DNA from: Phycisphaeraceae bacterium
Lineage (GTDB): Bacteria > Planctomycetota > Phycisphaerae > Phycisphaerales > UBA1924
Assembly: GCA_020639135.1 (NCBI GenBank)
Contig: JACKHE010000002.1
Span: forward strand, 124,001 to 188,000
Reading direction: 5' to 3'
Length of the DNA stretch: 64,000 nucleotides
Positions 7,231 to 13,767 of the stretch are shown here, piece by piece. Made by a program: the position numbers and the translations under genes. The notes beneath the pieces were generated by a model that had not been told where the DNA came from, did not search any database, and was given only the letters and a program-made list of their open reading frames with translations. Numbering within the stretch: the first letter of the stretch is position 1; every line of letters begins with the position of its first letter.

Positions 7231-8967
7231 CTACGCCGGTTGCTGCTGAACCCGGGGCTGAGGCTCTCGCTTCGCCTTGACCTTCGGGTTGAAGCTCCGC
7301 CAGTGTTTCCACGGCGTCAGCCCGATCGCCATGACGACCAGCTGCGACGAGACGAACAGCAGCATGTAGAAGATCGCCGAGTCAATGAACCCGTAGGAAT
7401 GCAGTCCGACACCGAGCATGTTAGTCCCGAACCAGGACCACGACGTGACGATGTTCCCGCACACCGCCAGCACGGCGACGCCGCGCTCGCGGATCATCCC
7501 GCCCCAGCGCGCGTGGAGGATCAGCAGGTTCATCAGCACGATGAGCACCGCGCCGTTCTCCTTGGGGTCCCAGCCCCAGAAGCGGCCCCACGATTGGTCG
7601 GCCCAGATGCCCCCGAGCACCGTGCCGACGAAGCTGGCGACGGCGCCGAAGCAGATCACCCCGTAGATCATGCGCGACAGCGCCTTGCCCCGGTCGTCCC
7701 GGAGCAGCGGCGTGAGGACGCCGAGCAGGATGAAGGCGATGGCGAGGAATCCGGCGAGGAACGTGGCGGAGTACCCGATGGTGACGACGACGACGTGCGT
7801 GGCGAGCCAGAAGTTGGAGTCGAGCACCGCCTGCATCATCTCCATCGTGTCGCCGGTGTTGGCGAGGTTGTGCGCGACGATGAGCGTGGTGAAACCGATG
7901 ATCGCGCTGGCCATCCCGGCGAGGCCGATCCTGTGGATCTTCTCCAGGATGATGCCGATCAGCACGCACGCCCAGCCGATGAAGACCGCCGAGGAGTACA
8001 GGTTCGTCACCGGCGGTCTGCCCTGGAGGACGATGCGGAAGATGAGCCCGCCCGTGTGCACGGCGAAGGCGATCAACAGCACGCACATCGTCGCGTTCCA
8101 CAGCGACTTCGACCACTCCCGCTTGGCGAGGCTCGCGAGCATGAACCCCGCGCCCGCGAGCAGGAACGCCAGCACGTACAGCAGCATGGACTGGTAGAAC
8201 GGCTTGAACTCGTTGAAGAAGACCTCGGACCTGGCCTTCTTCATCGATGAGCCCAGCCCCGGCTCGATCAGCCCCCGGTAGTCCTGAACCGCCTTGTTGA
8301 ACCCCGCGGCGTCGTCCTGCGCGTACGCCCGGAAGATGTCGTTCCAGCCCCGCACCGCCGGGTTGTCCAGCGTCTGGGACGACATCGTCATCACGAACAT
8401 GGGGCGCCACTCCTCGCCGTCTTTGAGCGGGGGCACGGTGTAGGGCGCCTCGACCCGCGCCGTCTGCAGGTACAGCGAGACGCGGTTGTACAGCGTCAGC
8501 GCCTGCCGCTGGAACGGATCGCGGTTCTTGGCATCGACCTGGAACGCCAGGTCGGCCTGCTTGGAGATCTCCTCGAAGTTGGGCGAGAGCTCGTCGAAGC
8601 TGAACCGCTTCTTCCCGCCCTCCTGCGCCGTCTTGAAGCCCAGCAGCGCGACCAGGTCCGGGTGGTCGATGCGGAAGATGTCCTGTTTCGCGGCGACGTC
8701 GGGCCTGGCCAGCACGTCGGCGTACCAGCGGATCGCCGGAACGCGCTCGCCGTTCTCGACGAGCGTCTGGCGCCCGCTGATGACCATGAGCGTGTTGCGC
8801 GCGTAGGTGTCCAGGGGCTTGATGCGCCCCGACGCGGAGACGGGGATCTCGCCCAGGGCCTCCCAGTCCATCGGGCCCTCGATCTCGCGCCCGGAGTAGG
8901 CGCCGGCGAGGATGAGCGCCGCCAGCGCGATCATCAGCCATGGCATGAGCCGTTGCGGGATCGTCAT
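7231..8967 (-). CDS. ccsA: Cytochrome c biogenesis protein CcsA (haem handling and export)
   Basis: A 578-residue polytopic membrane protein. The C-terminal half carries the tryptophan-rich haem-binding motif WGRFWGWDPKE at about residues 460-470, diagnostic of the CcsA/CcmF family. CcsA works with ResB (System II) to move haem across the membrane and attach it to CxxCH motifs of exported cytochromes. A long N-terminal part (one membrane segment plus about 260 exported residues) precedes the core, making it longer than the classical form of about 320 residues. The start at 8967 has AGGAGG eight bases upstream and overlaps the resB stop as ATGA, so translation is probably coupled. It is the last gene of the cytochrome cassette. 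An in-frame upstream start (9063) lies inside resB and was not used. Confidence 0.9.
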   Translation of the reverse strand: MTIPQRLMPWLMIALAALILAGAYSGREIEGPMDWEALGEIPVSASGRIKPLDTYARNTLMVISGRQTLVENGERVPAIRWYADVLARPDVAAKQDIFRIDHPDLVALLGFKTAQEGGKKRFSFDELSPNFEEISKQADLAFQVDAKNRDPFQRQALTLYNRVSLYLQTARVEAPYTVPPLKDGEEWRPMFVMTMSSQTLDNPAVRGWNDIFRAYAQDDAAGFNKAVQDYRGLIEPGLGSSMKKARSEVFFNEFKPFYQSMLLYVLAFLLAGAGFMLASLAKREWSKSLWNATMCVLLIAFAVHTGGLIFRIVLQGRPPVTNLYSSAVFIGWACVLIGIILEKIHRIGLAGMASAIIGFTTLIVAHNLANTGDTMEMMQAVLDSNFWLATHVVVVTIGYSATFLAGFLAIAFILLGVLTPLLRDDRGKALSRMIYGVICFGAVASFVGTVLGGIWADQSWGRFWGWDPKENGAVLIVLMNLLILHARWGGMIRERGVAVLAVCGNIVTSWSWFGTNMLGVGLHSYGFIDSAIFYMLLFVSSQLVVMAIGLTPWKHWRSFNPKVKAKREPQPRVQQQPA

Positions 8968-10145
8968 CGCGATTGCCTCCTCAGGAATCCGCCGAGCTTG
9001 ATGCCGAAATGCCAGAGCATCCCGATGGTGACCACGCTGCACGAGATGTACGGCAGCAGCCAACCGGGGTTGCGGACGACCTGGAGCACGGTCCCCGTGT
9101 CGCCCTGCAGGAACGAAGACTGGTAGAACGTCTCGCCCCGGTGGCGGAGCGGGTGGTTCATCCAGATGTGGACGTTGCGATCGACGTGCATTTCCGGGTC
9201 GATCAGGCGGACGTCGCTGGAGAAGTTCCGGGGCCGGTCGGTCCCGACGAACTTGTCGTGCTTGAAATCGATCAGCCTCAGCTCGTAGGGCCGGTACGTC
9301 CGCTTGAAGCGGAGGAAGATCGAGTACGCCTTGTCGCCGACGACCACCGTCTGGGGGTCATCGATGAAGACGGAGACGAGGAACGACCCGATCGCGCCGT
9401 CGTCGCCCAAGAGCGTGACATACGCTGAGGGCACGTCCACCGTCGCGCCGTTGACGCCGGTCGCCGTCGGCGTCTCGACCGCCGCGATCTGCGTCCCGAA
9501 GCCGGTGTTGGCGCGGGAGCGCTGCTGCGGCGTGGACTGCATGGGCCCCAGGATCTGCGAGTTGGGCATCCACGCCTCGACGAGCACCTTGAACGGCAGC
9601 AGGTTGTGGCTGATCACCCGCCCCGGTTCGCGGAGGTACGACTCGGGCACGACGACCACGAGGTCGTCCTTCGAGTCCGAGCCGTCGATGAGCGCCAGCT
9701 CCGCCTCCCGGGTGTCCTCGATGTAGTTGGAGCTCCCGCCCTCGACGATGGTCATGTTCCCCTCGCGCGCGAAGGCGCCGGTGACGAACTCGCCGACGAG
9801 CAGGAGGATGACGCCCAGGTGGGTCAGGATGATCCCCATCCGCTTCCACGTGATCTTGAATCGGACGATGTGCGCCGCGAGCAGGTTGATCAGAATCAGC
9901 GTCCCGAGCGTCAGGCCGCCCGGGAAGAAGATCGCGCCGGGGATGTGCACCTTGCTCTGCGGCGCGAACAGCCGCAGCGGGACGCGCACGAAGAGCGATC
10001 GGAAGTACTCGTCCACGACCGTCCAGATGCCCTGCTCCGTCTGCGCGAGCGTGCCCGCGAGGATCAGGAACATCGACAGCGCGAAGAGCACCACCGTGAT
10101 CTTCAGCGACGCGATGGGTTTGAGAATCCGCCTGAGTCCGTTCAT
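8964..10145 (-). CDS. resB: Cytochrome c biogenesis protein ResB
   Basis: A 393-residue protein. It opens with a membrane segment (IASLKITVVLFALSMFLILA) followed by the conserved AQTEQGIW segment, then further membrane segments, a large exported beta-rich domain and a final helix. This is the ResB/Ccs1 layout. ResB partners CcsA in System II cytochrome c maturation, keeping apocytochrome and haem together for thioether bond formation. Its ATG overlaps the stop of the upstream lipoprotein gene as ATGA, and its own stop overlaps the ccsA start the same way. The three genes therefore form a tightly coupled run. Late in the protein, HIWMNHPLRHRGETFYQSSF matches the conserved ResB segment with a His thought to contact haem. 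Confidence 0.9.
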   Translation of the reverse strand: MNGLRRILKPIASLKITVVLFALSMFLILAGTLAQTEQGIWTVVDEYFRSLFVRVPLRLFAPQSKVHIPGAIFFPGGLTLGTLILINLLAAHIVRFKITWKRMGIILTHLGVILLLVGEFVTGAFAREGNMTIVEGGSSNYIEDTREAELALIDGSDSKDDLVVVVPESYLREPGRVISHNLLPFKVLVEAWMPNSQILGPMQSTPQQRSRANTGFGTQIAAVETPTATGVNGATVDVPSAYVTLLGDDGAIGSFLVSVFIDDPQTVVVGDKAYSIFLRFKRTYRPYELRLIDFKHDKFVGTDRPRNFSSDVRLIDPEMHVDRNVHIWMNHPLRHRGETFYQSSFLQGDTGTVLQVVRNPGWLLPYISCSVVTIGMLWHFGIKLGGFLRRQSR

Positions 10146-11227
10146 TTGACCGCCGCTCCGAGCCCGACCTCGCGAACGAGCCGGTTGAATCCGTCCATCT
10201 CCGCCCCCGCTCCATCGGCCGAGCCGGTCATCTTGAAGTAATACGTCGAGGGGCCCGCCGGGACGATCGCCGCAACCATCCGGCTGCCGCCGTCCGGTGT
10301 GCCGAGGTCCACCGTGATCGGATCACGGTTGATCACGCCGGCCGAAGCGTCGAGCGACTCCACCGGCGCCAGGCCCATCTGCCCGCGCCAGCGGTTGATG
10401 TTCGCCAGATCGCCCCCGGCGCCGGCGTTGAGTCGTGTCACCGTGATCCGCGCCCCGCCGGAATCGTTGTCCGCGAGGTACGACGCCGAGAGGATCGGCG
10501 AGGCGCTCTCCTCGTGCTTCCAGTTCATTGGCAGCGACCACCCCGCGAGCCGCTCGTCAACGGAAGCGCCCGCGACGGGGCCCCCGGGGGCGCTCACTGG
10601 GTGATTGTGTTCGGCGTGCGTGTGTGTTGAATCGAGATGGATCGACCGGGCGAACTCGATGAACGAGGGCCGGATCGCCTCGATCGCCAGCGGCTGGTCC
10701 ACCGCCTTGGCGAACCAGGTCTTCCCGTCGCCGGGGGGCACGATGGCGCCGAGCAGACGCGAACCGTCCGCCGACTCCATGTCCACGATGGTCACCTCAA
10801 CCCCGTCAACAATTGTCGTTTCGAGCAGACCGGGCAGGTCGGGCTCCGTCACCGGCGCCAGGCCGATCTGCCCGCGCCACCGGTTGACATTGGCGAGCAT
10901 CCCGCCGACGTCCCCGGGGAAAGCCGAGAGCGCGATCTCGATTCCCGCATCGCCGGCGCGGAACGTCGCCAGGCGCATCGCCTGGGTCGTCGGCGCCTCG
11001 GTCCAGCCTTCGGGCAGCGTCCAGACCACCGTCGGCTCGGTCATCGGTGCTGACGTCGTGGACACCGGCGCCGGCGTCGGCGCCACGGCCACCGCACCCG
11101 GATCCTTCGGCGCCCGGTAGGCGTGGATCGTGTCCCGATCGCAACCGGCGACGCCGGCCACGATCAGCGTCAGGGCGGCTACACGTTCAAGGATTGTGCT
11201 GGTCCCCTGACGCGGCCAGGAGCTCAT
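10142..11227 (-). CDS. Lipoprotein with two tandem NRWRGQ-type repeats, unknown function
   Basis: The chosen start gives 361 residues with a signal peptide and lipobox VAGC (Cys29). The protein then has two homologous domains of about 130 residues. Each has a Trp-containing opening (WxLPxxW), a central motif NRWRGQ(I/M)GLAPV, and a segment near (L/V)(L/V)(G/A)AIVP. The repeats point to an internal duplication. I do not recognise an enzyme. Its place between the cytochrome/redoxin genes and resB suggests a role in assembly or anchoring of the multihaem cytochrome, inferred from context. The start is uncertain: upstream ATG codons at 11263 and 11260 are also in frame, and 11227 overlaps the preceding gene by 41 bases without a strong ribosome site. 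Confidence 0.7.
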   Translation of the reverse strand: MSSWPRQGTSTILERVAALTLIVAGVAGCDRDTIHAYRAPKDPGAVAVAPTPAPVSTTSAPMTEPTVVWTLPEGWTEAPTTQAMRLATFRAGDAGIEIALSAFPGDVGGMLANVNRWRGQIGLAPVTEPDLPGLLETTIVDGVEVTIVDMESADGSRLLGAIVPPGDGKTWFAKAVDQPLAIEAIRPSFIEFARSIHLDSTHTHAEHNHPVSAPGGPVAGASVDERLAGWSLPMNWKHEESASPILSASYLADNDSGGARITVTRLNAGAGGDLANINRWRGQMGLAPVESLDASAGVINRDPITVDLGTPDGGSRMVAAIVPAGPSTYYFKMTGSADGAGAEMDGFNRLVREVGLGAAVK

Positions 11228-12227
11228 CCCGGCGGTGAAAACACTTCGTTGCTTCTTCATCATTGCCTTGCTGTTGGTGTGCCTGGCCCAGCACATCGTA
11301 AGCCTCCGCCGACTGCGGGTCACGCTCGATCACGGTCCGGCAGAGCCCGATCGCCTCGTCGATCCGCTCGTCGCCCTGCATCACGCGGACCCTCGCCAGC
11401 CCCAGCGCCCCGGCGTTCGATCCCGCGTTCCTGGCGAGCAGCGCCGTGTACCACCGCTCCGCCTCGTCGGTATTTTTCGTCAGCAGCGCTACGTGCCCCA
11501 TCCCCGCGAGCGCCTCCTCGTTGACAGGGTCCAACTCCAGCGCCTCCCGGAGCCGCCTCGTGGCGCCCTCGATCATCCCGTGATCGGCGATGCGGACCGC
11601 CAGCCTCGCCAGGCTCGTCGCTCGGTCAACTTCTTCCGACTCCGCAGGCGCGGCGCCTTCGCTCAGGCGACGCCCGAACTCCGCCTCGTCGATCACGCCC
11701 GCCGCGAGCAGCGCCGCCGACTCGATCTCGATCCGGTTCCGCAGACCCAGCGCCGCGGCCGCGTAACCGACCCGCCCGGCGGAATCGCAGATCACCACCG
11801 TCGGCTGCACGACGACGCCGAACCGCTCGAACAGCTCGCCGTCCCCGTCGTTGATCACCAGCAGATCGCGCGTGACACCGCGAACGCTCGCCGGGATCAT
11901 CCCCGGCTCGCTCCCCTTGGCGGCGACCCACACGAGCCGCGTCGGTTTCTCCCGGAGCCGTTCGTCGCCGAGCACCGCCCGAAGCAGGTCGCTGACATCG
12001 GGCGTCCTCGGGGACGAGCCGCGATCAAAGAGGATCGCCGTCACGCCCTCGCCCGGCGAGGCGAACTCGAAGACCCGCCCGTCCACCGCCGTCGCGGTGA
12101 TCGCCGGCAGGCGGTCGCCGATCGCGACATGGACCGCCAGCGCGGGCGACCCGGAGCAGACCAGGCACAAGGCCAGCAGCGCGGTGCGCGCCTTCCGTGA
12201 CGCCGATTTCATCGCTGGGCATCGCAT
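11187..12227 (-). CDS. Exported redoxin-like protein with TPR tail, lacking the active-site cysteines
   Basis: A 346-residue protein with a signal peptide ending near SPALA. Residues about 35-190 resemble the AhpC/TlpA thioredoxin fold: GDRLPAITATAVDG at the start and a cis-Pro-like VQPTVVI late. Where TlpA-type proteins have WCxxC, this one reads FDRGSSPRTPD, so a disulphide activity is unlikely. The last 130 residues are TPR-like helical repeats (LDPVNEEALAGMGHVALL, ERDPQSAEAYDVLGQAHQ). The start at 12227 has GGAGGG seven bases upstream and lies 14 bases after the cytochrome stop. A protein-binding role in cytochrome assembly is inferred from context. Confidence 0.75.
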   Translation of the reverse strand: MRCPAMKSASRKARTALLALCLVCSGSPALAVHVAIGDRLPAITATAVDGRVFEFASPGEGVTAILFDRGSSPRTPDVSDLLRAVLGDERLREKPTRLVWVAAKGSEPGMIPASVRGVTRDLLVINDGDGELFERFGVVVQPTVVICDSAGRVGYAAAALGLRNRIEIESAALLAAGVIDEAEFGRRLSEGAAPAESEEVDRATSLARLAVRIADHGMIEGATRRLREALELDPVNEEALAGMGHVALLTKNTDEAERWYTALLARNAGSNAGALGLARVRVMQGDERIDEAIGLCRTVIERDPQSAEAYDVLGQAHQQQGNDEEATKCFHRRDELLAASGDQHNP

Positions 12228-12241
12228 CGTCGCGCCCTCCA

Positions 12242-13606
12242 TCAACGATTGTAGGACCTTGGCTCGTGGCACCCCGGCGCGCAGGAGCCACCGGTCGGTG
12301 TCACTTCGAAGTTGATCGGCAGCATCCACCCCCCGGGGCCGAACGGCACGGCGTCGCGGATGTGGAACTGGTGCTTCGACGCGTGCACCTCGTGACAGGC
12401 GCGGCAGGTCCGTCCCTTCTCCTGGTTGACATGCAGCCGGTGCAGGTTCCGGTTCCCGTCGCGGAACTGCGTGACGCCGAAGCCGGCCTCGTCGGTGACC
12501 ATCTCCGGCGCGTGACAGCTGAAGCACAGCGCGTACCGGTCCGCCACGAACGGGGCGTAGAACTCCGGCGGGTAGTCCTTGATCAGCAGCCTCGTGTGGT
12601 CCCCGGCGTGGGGGTGGTGGCAGAATGTGCACGAGCCCTCGCGGATCGGCCCGTGGTGATCCGGGTTCTCCGCGAGCAGCCTGGCCATGTTCGTCAGCGT
12701 CTTGCCGTCCGCCGTCCGGATCTCCTGGTTGTGGCACTGCAGGCACCCTTCGGGCTGCGGGCGCCGCTGCAGCTTGGGCAGCGCCGAGCCGTGCGGCGAG
12801 TGGCACCGGGTGCAGCCAAACGCCTCCAGCGTGGGCCCGTGCACGACCGGGGAGAGCCCGATCGATCGTTCGATCGACTCGTGGCACTCGAAGCAGAGCC
12901 CCGGGACGTCCTGCGTGAGCTGGAATGTCGAATCCGACGCGTGCGGATCGTGACACGTCGTGCACCCGTTCACCACCGGCTCGTGCTTGTACTGTTTCGA
13001 GGTCGCGCCCGAGTCGAACCCGTCGTGGCAGCCCAGGCACAGCCTGTCCGCGGGCTCCCGGAGCAGCGCCGGCCAGCCGCTTGAGTGCGGCTTGTGGCAG
13101 ATCACGCACGCGCGCGCCGCCACCGGGCCGTGGATGTGCAAACGCTTGGAGTAGTCCTCCTCGTGGCACCTCGTGCACAGGTTGTCCAGCGGGTCGAGCG
13201 CCAGCAGCCCCGGGAACTCCGACCCGTGCGAGCTGTGGCACGACAGACAGTCGCCGCTCGTGATCGGCTCGTGCATCGACGTGCCCTGCATGATCGTGTG
13301 GCAACGCAGGCACAGCGCCGAGGCGCTCTCCTGGAGCGAGAAGAGGTGTTTGACCTCGTCCGTGTACTCGTGGCACTCCAGGCACTGCTGCTTCTGCACC
13401 GGCTCGTGCGAGACCTTGAACTGCTCCATCTCCTGATGACAACCCACCGCGACACACGTCGGCGTACGCCCGACTGGTCCCTTCATCTGTTGCGCGAGCG
13501 CGGCCGGAGACGAGCAGATCAACAGCAGCCCGCCGCCGACGATCCACGGCGCGGAACGACCGCCGGGCCGAGAAGAAAACCGAGAGCCGCGTTCCGGGAT
13601 CCCCAT
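12242..13606 (-). CDS. Exported multihaem c-type cytochrome (about 15 haem motifs)
   Basis: A 454-residue precursor with a signal peptide (PWIVGGGLLLICSSPAALAQ). I count 13 CxxCH motifs (CLECH, CLRCH, CLSCH, CTRCH, CVICH, CLGCH, CTTCH, CFECH, CTRCH, CLQCH, CTFCH, CFSCH, CRACH). A CX4CH (CVAVGCH) comes at the front and a CX3CH (CAPGCH) near the end. Many are followed by a second His (CHKPH, CHDPH, CHSPH, CHHPH), the doubled-CxxCH arrangement that supplies distal haem ligands. This is an electron-transfer protein of the periplasm or cell surface; its partners are unknown. It is first in a five-gene cassette ending in resB and ccsA. The start at 13606 is set by the signal peptide; an in-frame GTG three codons upstream is possible. 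Confidence 0.88.
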   Translation of the reverse strand: MGIPERGSRFSSRPGGRSAPWIVGGGLLLICSSPAALAQQMKGPVGRTPTCVAVGCHQEMEQFKVSHEPVQKQQCLECHEYTDEVKHLFSLQESASALCLRCHTIMQGTSMHEPITSGDCLSCHSSHGSEFPGLLALDPLDNLCTRCHEEDYSKRLHIHGPVAARACVICHKPHSSGWPALLREPADRLCLGCHDGFDSGATSKQYKHEPVVNGCTTCHDPHASDSTFQLTQDVPGLCFECHESIERSIGLSPVVHGPTLEAFGCTRCHSPHGSALPKLQRRPQPEGCLQCHNQEIRTADGKTLTNMARLLAENPDHHGPIREGSCTFCHHPHAGDHTRLLIKDYPPEFYAPFVADRYALCFSCHAPEMVTDEAGFGVTQFRDGNRNLHRLHVNQEKGRTCRACHEVHASKHQFHIRDAVPFGPGGWMLPINFEVTPTGGSCAPGCHEPRSYNR

Positions 13607-13660
13607 CTTCAGCACCCCGCGAGGGCGTGGGCCCGAGCACAATCCACCGATAACTGGACT

Positions 13661-13689
13661 AAGATATCCAGATAACCGACATGAGGCAA
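13661..13689 (-). promoter_or_regulatory. Candidate promoter of the cytochrome cassette
   Basis: On the minus strand TTGCCT (13684-13689) and TATCTT (13661-13666) are separated by 17 bases, each matching four of six consensus positions. The predicted transcript starts about 48 bases before the cytochrome ATG. Confidence 0.4.
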
Positions 13690-13754
13690 GGGAATCGGCG
13701 TATCCGTAGCCCTTCCCGCACTTTCCCCGGTCCTGCGTGGCAGTGAGGGGGGGG

Positions 13755-13760
13755 TACACT
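13755..13760 (+). promoter_or_regulatory. TACACT -10 box, 7 nt before the kinase start (leaderless candidate)
   Basis: TACACT lies seven bases before the ATG at 13768, with a run of G just upstream and no correctly spaced Shine-Dalgarno. A -10 at this distance would start RNA at or next to the start codon. Other genes here show the same arrangement (see findings). Confidence 0.5.
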
Positions 13761-13767
13761 CAGCCCG

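Noticed and set aside
8968..9063. Upstream in-frame start for CcsA
   Set aside because: The extra 32 residues overlap resB and do not look like CcsA. The start at 8967 has AGGAGG and an ATGA overlap.
12228..13640. Extension of the redoxin-TPR frame upstream over the whole cytochrome gene
   Set aside because: The upstream part is a second frame of the cytochrome coding sequence. The real start is at 12227, with a ribosome site and signal peptide.
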